Positions 23,301-33,690 of a stretch of 64,000 bases of DNA are shown in pieces. The notes beneath the pieces were generated by a model that was not told the origin of the DNA, did not search any database, and worked only from the letters and a program-made list of their open reading frames with translations. The position numbers and the translations under genes are program-made. Positions within the stretch are counted from its first letter, which is position 1. Every line of letters starts with the position of its first letter. The stretch lies in contig JAVTVJ010001158.1 in NCBI GenBank assembly GCA_034509425.1, positions 62,001-126,000 of the forward strand, written 5' to 3'. The DNA is from Eopsaltria australis (lineage: Eukaryota; Chordata; Aves; Passeriformes; Petroicidae).

Positions 23301-26300
23301 TCCCCTGATGCCAGAAACTCCCCGCTGAAGGCCTCAGACCCCATTGCGGCGGCCATTCTGCCTTGGAGAGGATGGTAACATCTGCTCCTGTGTCTATCAT
23401 CCCATCCAGATGAGCTGTGGCCTTGCCATTGGTCAATTTACAAGTAAGTGTTGGTTTGTCTGCTCCAACAACCTTGGCCCAGCATACAGTTGGTATTCGC
23501 TGCAGCCAGGAGAAGTCTCTAGGTAGCACGATTGCTTGTGCTACCCAAGTCCCCTGTGGAATAAACCAGGGAGTGCTCGTGCAGGTGACTGTAATGTCAA
23601 GATTTCTCCCTGGGGAGGCGGTATGAATTTCAGGTAGCACAAATAATTCTGGTGGCCCTTTCAAGCTGCCCACTACTAAAATGTCAGTCTGAGTTTCAAT
23701 GGTTCCCCAGAGGGAAACCTTGATTTACTGGAATGTAGGTTTTGTGACGTGTAGCCAGTTTGTCCGTTGGTCCTTGCTGTCCCTGCTGTTCCGCAGATGA
23801 CATGGCGGTTGGATCCGTGGCTGCAGCACTCAATTTGTTGTCTTTGTGTGGTGCTGATCCACGCTCCCCTGTCCGTTTCCCTGCTGGTGTTGTTGCAAGC
23901 AGGGGCAGGGCGTTGTCCCAGGACCTGCAAGCAGCTTGGAAGGGTGGTTAGTTTTTCTGGGCTTGGGACAGTTCTTTGCAAAATGGTGAGGGGAACCACA
24001 GTTAAAGCATTTACAAGTGTCTCTGTTAGAGTCTGCTATAACAGCGGTACCTATGGTCTTCTTCTGCGGTCCTTTAAATAAAGGGCGCTGAGGGGGAGGG
24101 TCTGGTTGGTCAGGCACTACCTCAGCGTAAGCCTCAACCATCTGCTCGATGGTAGGCTTTGGATCAGGTGGCAAGGCTTTGAGGACTCTTTTACACTCTG
24201 CATTTGCATTTTCTTTAGCTAAGTATCTTAATAGTTCCTTTTGCATCTTCAGATCCTTGACCTGTTTTCCCATTGCCTCCTTCAATCTATCTACAAAGTC
24301 CACAAAGTTCTCTTCAGGCCCCTGCCTGATTACTGCATAACCTTCTGAAGGGGCAGTGGGGGAGGGCAAGCACGGTAGAGCCTTTTTAGCCGCGTTTTTA
24401 ATATCATTCAAAACCTCAACTGGTATATTGGCCGCCTGATCTTGCGGCTTCTCCATGTCTCCCTCCCCACAAAGATAATTCAAGGTGAGGAAGGCAGTTT
24501 GCTGATTAGTTTTATAAGTCTCTAATAGTTCTTTCAAATGCCGCCTCAACGATCTCTCCCAGAGCCAGAACTGGGCATCAGATAACAGGCTTATCATCAC
24601 TGTCTTTATATCACATGGCACCATCACATTCATAGCAAATGTGGCATTTAACACACTTTTAAAATAGGATGACTCTCTCCCGAATTCTTTAGGAACCTTG
24701 CATAACTCCCGGATATGGTTATACGGAAAAGGCTCCCATCTAGGGTTTGCCCCTTGCCGATTGTAAGTTATCGGAGCGGCAAAAAATTCCCCTTCCCTGG
24801 TAACATCGCAAGCTTCAGCCTTCCCACTTCCAGGTTCCAGACTGTGGGAACCAGAAGGGGGGGGCGTGGGAAACCGGAGGTGGGTGTAGACTTGGGGAGG
24901 GGCTGCCGGTGGAGGGGGCGGCAACCTTGCGCTCAGGGGCGGCAACCGAGGTTGTGGCTGGAGGGAGGTTCCCGGTGGGAGAGGAGGGGCCTGACGTGGT
25001 TACACCCATCGACAATGGGGAGGAACCTGACGGAGAGCCATTCACTGTAGTGGGAGAGATGTGGGAGGAGCATGGGGAGGGGTCAGCTGTCGGGGCGGAC
25101 GTGCCTGCGCAATGACAGCAGGCTGCAGCGCAGCTTGCCATGTGGCCGGCGCCATCTTGACTCACACCTCTATTACGCAACTCGACCGTAGTGCAGCTTG
25201 TCACGCTGTCGGCATCATTCAGACTCGCGCCACTATTACGCAAGCCAACCGTACCACAGCCTGTCACGCGGTCGGCATTTAGACTCGCGCCGCTATTTCG
25301 CAAGCCGACAGTATAGCTGGAGGGGGCGCAACCGGCTATACAGGCGTATGGAGAAGGGTTGAGGGAAAGTCCACTGGGGGGTGATCAGGACTGCAGCCAC
25401 AGGGTGACAGGGGGAACTGGGGAAAATCAGGGGAGTTGGCAGCAGCCCTGCGTGTTTTGGTGGGTTACTCCACCCGGTTCACGCTGCTGCGGGTCGGAAG
25501 GGTACGGGGGACACGGCGTACGAACAGATGGGGTATGCCGGCGCGGCATCCCCAGGCTTTTCCCCTTCTCTTCTAAAACTTCACAAATTAAAATCAATGA
25601 AGGAAAAAATTCCCATATGGAATCATCCCCCGTCCGAGCAATGCTCGTTAACCTTTCCCCGGTTCGGTCCCACAACCCCAGCGATTTAACTGAGGAAATG
25701 GAAACTGAGGGTACATAAAGGAAAACCCACTTAACGAACCGCTTTAAGAGTTTCTTACAGATAACCCCATTCTGAGACCTTAGGGTGCTTTTAACTTGGA
25801 GATATACCTCTCGTTCAGGGCGGGACAATTTAATTCCCATCCTGAATATTTCCCCTTGCCCTGGACTAATAGCGCAAAGCAAAAGCACAAGCAAAAGGGT
25901 GCCCCAGGGAGTTCGGCACTTACGCTAACTGAGTGGACCCTCTTTGATTCCCTTGCCCTATCCTGGCTCCAACCAACTGCTCCCAGAGGTGAAAGTAAAA
26001 TCCAGAGTCAAGGGTCTTCAGCCGTCTGGTCCTCTTCTGTTTCTTCCTGGGTGGACCCTTCTGATCCTGAAGAGGGTTTCTGGATGCCCCTTCCAAAAGT
26101 GCTAATAAAACTTAGCACTCCTTCGGGGGAGCTGACCCGCCAAAAGCGAACGCCTGACCACTGTAGTGGACAAGGATGCTTCTCAGAGACCTGAGTAGAC
26201 TTCAGGTCCCTGTTTGGGCGCCAGCCTGTCGCTAGCTGTCGGTGTCCAGCCCGGATTCCAGACAGCCTCCAGCTGGCCACGTTCCAGAAGTGTCCCTGTC

Positions 26301-29300
26301 GGAGGGGGCACTCTGGCGGCATCACTTAGACACCGGCCAGTGAAGCTGCTTGCCTGGCAGGGTGGCACGCCGAGAGTGAGGAGCTGCGATCGCTAGCTGC
26401 TGAAGCAGAAATTAAGCGAGAGGGACTTCTGGTATGGAAGAATTCTGTGCAGCTTTATTGCAGGAAGCCCTGCACAGAGGGTATCCAGGGACCAAAAGCC
26501 CTGAATACTCTCTGAGACCACCTTATGAGGGACACATACTAACCAATCAGGTGAGGGTCCAGGGGAGGAACAAGGGCAGGATCAGGGAACAAGTCCAATG
26601 GAAGGGGGAGAAAGGAGGAGGTAAGAAGTAACAGTAAATCAACCATCCAGTAACAGGGAACCTCCTAGAAGGGGGGAGATGATAGACATAACTAGTAACC
26701 AAGTAAGTTTGCCCTGGAGATTTTATCCACGTCCTGGGCTAAACCATGGTCACTTCAGTCCCCGGGGGGAACTTAGCAGTCTTGGAAGCCCTCCACCAAA
26801 GTCCTTTCTTCTCTTCTTGGGCATCTGCTACCCCTGGAGTCCCGGAGGTAACTTCCACAGCCGCCACAGTTGATAATACTTCCTTTGCAAACTCTCATAG
26901 CTTATCCTTAGAAAGCGGAACAGTAAACCTCTGTAAACATGCAGGTGTGTTTCAAGTGGTTCATTATTTTGGAATGTATATGCTTCAGGTGAGTGAGCCA
27001 TGTGCCATCAAATCTGTTGGGGATCCCCAGTATTAAAGCTGTGAAATAACTCAGTGCATACTCATACTAGAGGTTGTTACCCTCTTTTTGGATGCTGGTA
27101 TGATGAGAACTCCACGATCACTCTCTCTATTGAATTCAAGTAATTCAGAAGCATTCCCTCCTGTATTGCAGATGATCTTTGTGTCCAAGGGCAAGGATCT
27201 TATGCAGTCTTTCATGATGCCATTTTATTTGGTGAAAGGATGCTCGATCGAGCAGCCTGTTTTCTCTGCCAATTACATCAAAGGACAGATCCAGGCCGAG
27301 GCTGGAGGTACGTGCCCCTGCTTTGTGGATTAAACTCTTCCCAAGTGTCACAAGGCCTTTTTTTGCTGAGCACCAGACCAGCTTATGTGCACAGGAAAGG
27401 CAGAGTAGCTGTGGTGGTATAGCTGGTATGTTCCTCTCCTGCACTTTAGGGCACTGCTGCTGTGTTACTTTCTTCCCCCAGGCCAGGAACTGACTTGCCC
27501 AGGATGACTTTTGTTTAAATCTGTAACTTCTGTCTCGCTGTGTGTGTAATTTTTACTCAGTTTCCCAATGTGGTCATTTTTCTTGTGTCTTTGACCTGGA
27601 AGGGTGGGTAAATGACCAAGTCACCAGTCAATGCTGTTGATAGAATTAGAATTAGCAGCCACTTTTGGTTGTGGGAAGTCAGCAGCCCCTTGGGTATGGT
27701 TTGCATGGATCTGGGAGTCTGCTGTCCAGCATTGATTTAGCTTTGATCCCAATTTGATCATGAAGCTGCAGTAAGACTTAACAGTGGTGTTTATGACCAA
27801 ACATGGGGAATTGCAAAGGATGAACAGGGATTGGAAACATGGCTTCTGGTTCAAATTTCCTCCCTCTTGAGCCCTTTCATGTGCATTTTCATGGCATCTG
27901 GAGTGTTTATTCTTTTTGCTTTCTGTTTGTAACAATGTTTTAAAGTGACTGGGTCCTCTGGGGATTCTGGATCAGCGCACTTTCTTGGGCTGAAGTCATA
28001 GTAAGACAGTGATTTTATAGAGGTGAATCTCCAAAAGAATGACTTTTTCCATGATGGACTCTTTTGTTATATTTTGATACCTTATTTCTACTTTGTCCCC
28101 AAGAGACTATCTCTCTTTATACTAATTTAGTTGTTAGACAAGGAAGATAAATCTTATATTGAAATTACACATATTTTTGTTAAAAACACAAAAACCCAAA
28201 GCACCTCCCCCCCAAAAAAACACCAAATCCCAAAAAGCCCCAACAAAACAAAGCACTCTTACTTACCTTGCAAGACATCACCTACTTGAAATTTTTTTTC
28301 TGAAAAACTGCTATTATACCTCAGCATTTAATAATCTGTCTGAGCTTCTATGTGTCAATGAGATTAAAGATGTTGCATTTGATTTAAATCCTAGCTTGAG
28401 TTGCAGATCCTGATCTATAGTTCACTGAGGATATCAATAAAACGTCATCTGAGGGCTTTCAATTAATATCCTCAGTGAAATAAATGTTCGATCTTTACAC
28501 TGTTCATTATTAGGTTCCATTAAGGCTTTCAGGAAAGAACAAAACAGCCTTTTATCTAGAGTAGGCTGCTTCTACATTACTCTAACTTTTAAAAGGTGAA
28601 AAATAAATTCCTGATCCTCTTGAGATATTATTTTGGGGGATGTCTGATAGCAGTGCCATGACTCTTTCTCCCTGGTAATAGGATGCAAAATAGTTTTGAA
28701 ATAAAGAAGAAAAAAAATAATTGAAGTATAAACAATTTTGCTGTCCTGACTGGTACTGAGGAAGCTAACAGTCTTCTTCAATTCTAATTCTCTCCTAGGT
28801 GGCTGGGAAGGGCAGGGGACATTTAAACTGACTTTCAACAGTGGAGGAGCCATTGAGTTTGGACAGCTGATGTTCAAAGCTGCTTCTAGTGGTAAGGGAT
28901 TTTCAGATCCTGTGGTTCCCCCATGGTTGGCTGAGCTAGTAAGCAAATTGTGCTCGTTCTGAACTTCATGGGAAGAGGGGTACCCTATGCCCTCTTCCAC
29001 AGCAAAGTATTTTTTTCTCTTTCTAGGGGAACTTTTGGTTTCCCTTCCAATCCTTTTTCTTTATTTCATCTTAGTGCTTTGTGCAGTCAGAATATTCTGG
29101 GATTTGGGCTGCTGAGGTGGACCACCTTTTTCTAAAGAACCTTATTTCTCCTGGAAAAAAAAGTTGAAATATGTGATGGTGAAAAATTGCTTCACTTACC
29201 TACCCTCAGCTCAGTTCTGTAATAGTGCAGTAAGATGGGGAAAGCTAACGCGCACATTTGGAGAGGGGAAAAATAGGTTTGAAAAAATAATTTATTTTTA

Positions 29301-31747
29301 GAATTTTCAAATGGTGGAACAAATGCCTTTTTTTCTGATTGTTTTCTTTTTAAAGAAATGTGCATTTTGAAATGCACTATTTTCAGAAAGAAGGTTTAAA
29401 AAAAAAGGAAAAAACACTTGCTTTAGAGTAGTCTTTTCTTCAAGCAGTGGGAGCTCTGTGGTGGGACTGGGACCTGAGAGGTTGTATTTTTGCAGCTGGC
29501 TTCCTTTAGCACCCTGTGACTGATGCTTGTCAAGCACAGTACTATGCCAGGACTATACAGTGTATCTAGATAAAGGGAAATAGTGCTGCATTAACAGGAC
29601 TATTTCCATTTTATTCTGTACATTTAGTTTTAAAAGATGTCTGGCTTACTAAACATGTGTTCCTTAGCTTCCAGTGGCGTTCCTCTGCAGAACCCTGGCT
29701 ATGGATACACCCCTGTTCCTGGAGGATATGGCCCTGCCCTGCCTGCCCCTGGGAGCTACTCACCTGTGCCGGGAGGCTACGCTGCCCCTCCGCCACCAAA
29801 CAGACCCTATCCCTATGCACCACCTCCAGTGAATGCCTACGGCCCTGCTCCACAGCCCATGGGATACCCATATGCCCAGACTCCAGGTTTGGAAGTTGTG
29901 TAGTGATGGCTGTGTCTGATATTAGCTGTGAAGAAATGACAGTGGTACGGTGAGGGTTATGGTGAGGGTTACTGTACTTCTGTCTCCATCAAGGATCCTT
30001 GTCCTTCCAGAAATCTGTCACTTGCTGTTGATCACACCCATGTGTCACTATAGTTCTAGCTACATGAAAATGTGGTTTGCAAATTGTGCTGCTGCTTGGT
30101 AGAGAATTATTGCCTGCTGACATGACAGGCTTTAGCAAATTATTAAATCCCTGCTGTCTGCATCCCTGCCAAGCCTGGAGAGCTTCCCTTACCACTGCTC
30201 TTGTCCACAGCTATTGTGCTGTCAGGCCTGTGAGCTCTCTCCCCTCTGTCCCATGGTCTGTGGTGCAAAGCATCAGCCTGGTGTTGTCTTTTTCAGGTAT
30301 TTACCCACCACTTCCAAACATGAACCCCATGGACATGCCACCTCCACCACCCTACTCTGGGGCACCTCCTGCAGGACCCTCAGCTCCCCCAGCCTGGGGG
30401 AGCCCAGGAATGCCAGGTAAATGGGACTGGGAAGTTGCCAGGGTCTGGGTGCAAAAGGGTGCCTGGGGGCTTGGGCTGAGGGTGACATGGGCACAGCATG
30501 GAGAAGCTGTTGTTGCAAGAACTCCAAGTCTTCTGTAGGGAGCTGCTCAGCCCTGCACTGCACAGCTTGTGGTCAGCCCTAGCCAGCTTTCCTGAGCCGC
30601 TCTGAATTCTAACCCAGCTTGCTGCAGTTCCTGTCAGCTCCTTGGGCCTTTGTTGCCTCCTTGGAAGAGCTGAGGCTGGAGAGAAGGCTCTGGGACTAGG
30701 GCCATTGCCTCAGTTATTTAAGGTGGCTTCTTTTCCTTCCTTTCCAGGAGGCAGTAAGGCCATGGAAGCTGCTTCCAGTGCATATTACAACCCTGCCAAC
30801 CCACACAACGTGTACATGCCCATGGTGAGTACCATGCCTTGTCTTCATGTGCCTACTCCCTCCTCTGTCACTAGCAGAGATGGTGCTTTGCTTTCCTAGC
30901 AAAGTCTAGTGTACCTTCATGTTGAACATGCGCAGAAAGTATGCATTTTTCTGGGAGAGAGGCATGGATGTTGATCCTATGAAGAAGGCTGGTTAAGTTT
31001 TCAGTCAGGAAAGGAGGAAGGCCTTAAGATTGATCCAGTTACAGCCATTTGCTACTGGTCTTACTCCTAAAGGTATAACAGACTTGCATAGACACAGAGA
31101 AAACAATGAGCTCTCTGCATCCATTGGGTCTGAAAATGAGGAGGGTTAAAGAAGAATAGGTCACTTAAGGATGAGAGCATGTGAGTTTCTGTTTTGCTTT
31201 CTTTCTGGGCTGCATGGAGACAGGGAGATCTCTTACTGTTCAGTCAGTGGCAGCCAGTGGGTTGTCTGTAGCCTCCATCTGGTACATGGCAGTCTGGCTG
31301 TGCCCTTCACTGCCTTGCTTGGCTCTGGCAAGCTGGAGACTGATGGAGCAGTAAAGTTGGCCCTCAGCCCAGGGCTTGCTGTCTGCTGGGTCAGAGCTAT
31401 GAGCTTCAACAGGGACAAAGCCCTGGAAGGGACAGGAGGATGGCATTTAAAACAGATTAAATGGTCCACTTGCAGTAGACCATTTGTTACCTGGTTTTGA
31501 GGGGACTTTTCCTAGAAACGTTATGGAGACAGCATGTATCATGGAGCATAGCTGATACTAGAGAGGAATGGTGTGATGAAATGACAGCTTAAACCATAGA
31601 ACTTGCTTTTGTCTGTAGCTCACTGAGCCAAGCCTGGGAATGCCTGGAAAGAGCTGGTCATAAAACAAGCATAGTTGTTGACTCTACTGTATCTCCTTCC
31701 AGGATCAGCCACCTCCTTATGCCCCTCCTGAGGATAAGAACAACTAA
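14329..31747 (+). CDS. WBP2NL: WBP2NL-like (WW-domain-binding protein 2 family), 8 exons, intact
   Basis: Eight exons join in frame to 285 codons plus stop: 14329-14387, 18019-18127, 27172-27307, 28799-28891, 29668-29886, 30297-30416, 30748-30824 and 31703-31747, all GT-AG. Exons 1-4 give a GRAM domain (about residues 10-132), with [20 protein letters not shown] and GGWEGQGTF recognisable. The rest is rich in Pro, Gly and Tyr, with PPPY motifs in exon 6 and at the C-terminus (QPPPYAP) that bind WW domains. Family members include WBP2, a transcription coactivator, and WBP2NL, a sperm postacrosomal protein linked to egg activation. The position next to SEPTIN3 and the YGP-type repeats favour WBP2NL over WBP2. 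No stop or frameshift was found, in contrast to the neighbouring septin. Intron 2 holds provirus G in antisense. Confidence 0.88.
14388..15179 (+). other. WBP2NL intron 1, unique part
   Basis: GC-rich to about 14650, then ordinary intron. Nothing recognised before the CR1 element. Confidence 0.4.
15180..15790 (+). mobile_element. CR1 LINE 3' end fragment
   Basis: Diagnostic 3' segment of a chicken-repeat-1 element: words for the reverse transcriptase tail such as CTGTTCAGCCTGGAGAAGAG and GAGGCACTGGAATGGGTTACC, and a 3' end GATCCCTTCCAACCC running into a TTTTATGAT-type tail. A 115-codon open stretch is a remnant of ORF2. CR1 is the main LINE of birds and supports the host assignment. Confidence 0.9.
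15791..16664 (+). other. WBP2NL intron 1, unique part
   Basis: AT-rich intron sequence between the CR1 fragment and an LTR. No gene or repeat recognised. Confidence 0.4.
16671..17298 (+). mobile_element. Solo LTR, family F
   Basis: A 628-bp LTR, TGTTGGGG...CTCTACA, flanked by the 6-bp duplication CTTTCC (16665-16670 and 17299-17304). AATAAA at 17218-17223 marks R, followed by a U5 of about 75 bp. It is an inverted relative of the copy at 7338-7984. Confidence 0.9.
17305..18018 (+). other. WBP2NL intron 1, right end
   Basis: Ordinary intron ending in the acceptor TCCTGCAG at 18018. Nothing else recognised. Confidence 0.4.
18019..18127 (+). CDS. WBP2NL: WBP2NL exon 2
   Basis: GRAM-domain segment with VELSFSDV and [13 protein letters not shown]; donor GTAAGT at 18128. 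Confidence 0.88.
18367..19008 (-). repeat. 3' LTR of provirus G
   Basis: 642 bp, TGTCGC...GCCACA on the + strand. AATAAA (minus strand) near 18592 marks R. It matches 26227-26868 at all but two positions. Confidence 0.92.
19009..19025 (-). promoter_or_regulatory. Polypurine tract of provirus G
   Basis: On the minus strand AAAAAATAAGGGGGAGA abuts the U3 start at 19008, the expected plus-strand priming site. Confidence 0.75.
19017..20312 (-). pseudogene. env: env remnant of provirus G (alpharetrovirus-like TM)
   Basis: Transmembrane subunit remnant. Around 19259-19290 it encodes Cys-X6-Cys-Cys after a Leu/Ala/Ile-rich heptad region, and at 19017-19268 a C-terminal membrane span ([16 protein letters not shown]) and short basic tail. 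At least two in-frame stops lie in the ectodomain near 19320 and 19425. The surface-subunit part (about 19640-20312) is short and riddled with stops. It cannot encode a functional envelope protein. Confidence 0.7.
20405..22600 (-). pseudogene. pol: pol of provirus G: RT C-terminal part, RNase H, integrase
   Basis: On the minus strand, the RT catalytic motif YMDD (near 22580) opens a long frame to 21740 covering thumb and connection. A frameshift near 21765 precedes RNase H (DGSGSS, IAELAA, VTDSAYV). Integrase follows with the catalytic Asp in WQMD, the TDNG Asp and the VERTH Glu. A TGA at 20941-20943 splits the integrase core, and the C-terminal domain continues to about 20405. Motif spacing and sequence look betaretroviral (ERVK-like). 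Confidence 0.85.
22601..23059 (-). pseudogene. pol: pol of provirus G: RT N-terminal part
   Basis: Encodes the RT fingers and palm ([35 protein letters not shown]). It is bounded upstream by a frameshift near 23055 and downstream by an in-frame TAA at 22670-22672, after which the same frame resumes toward YMDD. Confidence 0.85.
23251..23673 (-). pseudogene. pro: pro of provirus G: aspartic protease
   Basis: The protease active site DTGAD ([11 protein letters not shown]) is intact. Upstream residues ending in WVAQAIVLP could be the tail of a betaretroviral dUTPase, but this is weak. The frame stops before RT. Confidence 0.75.
23830..24945 (-). pseudogene. gag: gag of provirus G: capsid and nucleocapsid
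   Basis: The 371-codon open frame holds a proline-rich linker, a betaretrovirus-like capsid ([12 protein letters not shown] early, major homology region [14 protein letters not shown] near residue 210) and one CCHC zinc knuckle ([14 protein letters not shown] near residue 316). It is in a different frame from the matrix segment upstream, so gag as a whole is interrupted. Confidence 0.85.
24815..25303 (-). repeat. Gag linker region with short internal tandem repeat
   Basis: The linker between matrix and capsid encodes a unit containing RNSGASLN about two and a half times (near 25180-25310), then Pro/Ser/Thr-rich sequence. The unit is about 60 bp. It overlaps the start of the capsid frame in another reading frame. 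Confidence 0.55.
25427..25840 (-). pseudogene. gag: gag of provirus G: matrix
   Basis: The frame starting at the ATG ending at 25840 begins [13 protein letters not shown], with Gly-2 fitting a myristoylation signal. It contains an [12 protein letters not shown] basic matrix helix and stops at 25427, before the linker. Confidence 0.7.
26206..26223 (-). promoter_or_regulatory. Primer binding site, tRNA-Lys type (provirus G)
   Basis: The minus strand reads TGGCGCCCAAACAGGGAC, one base from the complement of the tRNA-Lys3 3' end as I recall it. It lies three bases from the LTR edge at 26227. Confidence 0.85.
26227..26868 (-). repeat. 5' LTR of provirus G
   Basis: 642 bp, nearly identical to 18367-19008. 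It adjoins the primer site at 26206-26223, so it is the 5' LTR. Confidence 0.92.
27172..27307 (+). CDS. WBP2NL: WBP2NL exon 3
   Basis: Encodes [20 protein letters not shown] and [12 protein letters not shown] of the GRAM domain; donor GTACGT at 27308. Confidence 0.9.
27308..28798 (+). other. WBP2NL intron 3
   Basis: Intron without a recognised gene or repeat. It contains an A/C-rich stretch near 28185-28255. Confidence 0.5.
28799..28891 (+). CDS. WBP2NL: WBP2NL exon 4
   Basis: Encodes [20 protein letters not shown] and FGQLMFKAA, the end of the GRAM domain. Acceptor CCTAG, donor GTAAGG. Confidence 0.9.
29668..29886 (+). CDS. WBP2NL: WBP2NL exon 5 (Pro/Gly/Tyr-rich)
   Basis: Acceptor CCTTAG at 29667. 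Encodes [19 protein letters not shown] and similar Tyr-Gly-Pro repeats typical of WBP2NL. Confidence 0.88.
30297..30416 (+). CDS. WBP2NL: WBP2NL exon 6 with PPxY
   Basis: Encodes [24 protein letters not shown] is a WW-domain-binding motif. Confidence 0.88.
30748..30824 (+). CDS. WBP2NL: WBP2NL exon 7
   Basis: Encodes [19 protein letters not shown], strongly conserved in the WBP2 family; donor GTGAGT at 30825. Confidence 0.9.
31703..31747 (+). CDS. WBP2NL: WBP2NL exon 8 and stop
   Basis: Encodes [14 protein letters not shown] and TAA at 31745-31747; carries the C-terminal PPxY motif. Confidence 0.9.
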   Translation, partial: DQPPPYAPPEDKNN

Positions 31748-33690
31748 CAGAAGGAAATTGCAGCCAGCCTCCCACATTCTCTCTCCCTGAAGACAACTTG
31801 GCTGTTAGTACCCCTCAAGTTAGCATATATCTAGATCTCTGTTTCTCTACAATAGATATAGTGCTGGGCAGCTGAGCACCAGCCCTCCTTAAACATTAAG
31901 TCAGTGGCAATACAAGGCAGGACAACAGCACTTTCCTACTTACTTGCTTTATCTCATGGGGTTGAAGGACTGACCTTTTGCCCTGCCATTGGCTTGAGGA
32001 GAGAGATGGACTTCTTATTAAGCCATATCATGACTAATCTAGGACTAAAATGTGAAGGCTTTGGAATCTTGTTGGAGTAAAACAACTTGGGATGCCAAAC
32101 TTTTGACTTCTGAAGCACCATCCAGGAGGAAAGGTGTAGAGAGCCATGAGGTCCCCTGCATAGATCCTCGGGTGCTCTAGAAAGGGGTTAAATTTCCTTA
32201 AATTCTAGGACAATCCAATGTGAAATGGGACTTTGGAAATCCTATGTTGTGCTGGAAGTGTGTGGCATCCTGGACTAACAGTTGAGGGGTGATGACCTTG
32301 GGAAGTGCATTTGGAAGAGATGCTGAAGCATTTGGCTACAAAAGAGGGAAGGGGATGGGCCCCAATCAACCTGTCTTTGTAGCCATTGACTAGAGAAGCA
32401 AACAAAGGTGTGCCTCAGGTCAGTGAGCTCATAGGCTGGCAGGCCTGGGGATCAGTCTTCCTTTCCCTGTCCAAGCAGGCCCCATATTGTGCAATGATCC
32501 TGTGTCAAGCAGCCATTTCTCAAGTGTAATGGAGTCAAGTGCTGCACAGGAGGCTGCCTGCCTTGGAGCAAAATATGTTACATTAGGAAGATGACCTGGC
32601 ACTAGCCTTGTCAGGAGATGAGTCCTGCAGCCCTGGCTCCCTCTGCTGAGCAAATCTGCGCTGTGTGCTACCTCCACAGGGGAAAACTGGCCTTCTTCTT
32701 TTCCTTCAGCTGCTGGAGCCAGGCCGTGTGTGCCCAAATCTGAGCAACATGGGCAGATGGACACTGTAATCTCAGAGTTGGTGGTTTACAGGTGCAGCAC
32801 CCTTGGCTGGGAACTGCTGTCTGGGTGGGAGTTACTAATGCTTGGCTCTCTTGCAGAGACTGGCTGCTCAGCCACAACCTTTCCTTTATCCTTAGGACAT
32901 AGTGCCATTAAACCTGCTCTGAAGAGTCTCTAGGCTGGTGGAGACCCTTGTGATCCTTCACCTATAGGGTGATTGTACTTCTTTCTACAGCCTTCCTACC
33001 TTCACAAGGAGGGGGAAGGAGTGTTTTCCCTCTTACTTCCCTGTATGGCAGGGCTCTCCTGCAAGTCAGGTTTGCACAACTTAAAAGTATGAGTTCCTAA
33101 AGCAGTTCCACGTGGGGGGGAAGTAAGTTTCCATATCTATAAACACTTTTTCTGAGAGATATTCTAATCCCTCTGTATTTAAAAAAAAATCAACCATGAA
33201 TGTTTGTAACTTTTTGAATGGCACTTTAATACAGGAGTGTTGATATCTTTATATGCCGGTTCACTGTTGAGTGTGTCTTGTGTTGACCTTAATTCTTGCA
33301 TACTGCACAGAAGGCTGGAATGAACTACCACTACTGCTGTTCCCTTGGGTCACCTGTGGGTCAGTACTTCTCTCTCCCTGGTATGTGGCTAAGCTGGACT
33401 TGGAATCAAGTAACTGGGGGGAGTGAAGAAGGTGGAGCTTATCCCCTTGCTGCCTGGGAAGGGTGGAAGGCTGGCTGGTGCCTGTGGTTATGCCCATGTA
33501 TGCAGAACTGGCACATGTTCCTGTCCCATCACTGCATTTAGCAGGTGCCGTGTCACCACACTGCTACTCACTACAGCTGCATTCATAGCACCTCTTCTAT
33601 GTACATTACAGGGAAGGCCTTGAAAATCTTTAAAAGAAACTTCTCGCCAGCAATTTTCTTCCAGCAATGGAAAAATAAATATATGATAAG
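31748..33690 (+). other. WBP2NL: Probable WBP2NL 3' UTR
   Basis: No coding signal follows the stop. The first convincing polyadenylation signal is AATAAA near 33674, giving a UTR of about 1.9 kb. The end is inferred. Confidence 0.45.

Larger units (their letters stand above)
18367..26868 (-). mobile_element. Provirus G: betaretrovirus-like ERV in WBP2NL intron 2
   Basis: An 8.5-kb provirus antisense to the gene, with 642-bp LTRs, a tRNA-Lys-type primer site, gag, pro, pol, an envelope remnant and a purine tract. LTRs differ at only two of 642 positions by my comparison (18412/26272 and 19002/26862), so the insertion looks young. Yet gag, RT, RNase H, IN and env all carry stops or frameshifts. 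Flanks are GTCAAT (left) and GTTGAT (right), an imperfect 6-bp duplication. Capsid and polymerase look betaretroviral, while the transmembrane envelope has an alpharetrovirus-like covalent-type cysteine motif. Confidence 0.88.

Noticed and set aside
24815..25303. Pro/Ser/Thr-rich 162-codon frame as a separate gene
   Set aside because: It falls in the gag linker of provirus G and overlaps the capsid frame.
18367..26868. Provirus G as a replication-competent virus because of near-identical LTRs
   Set aside because: Multiple stops and frameshifts interrupt gag, RT, RNase H, integrase and env.
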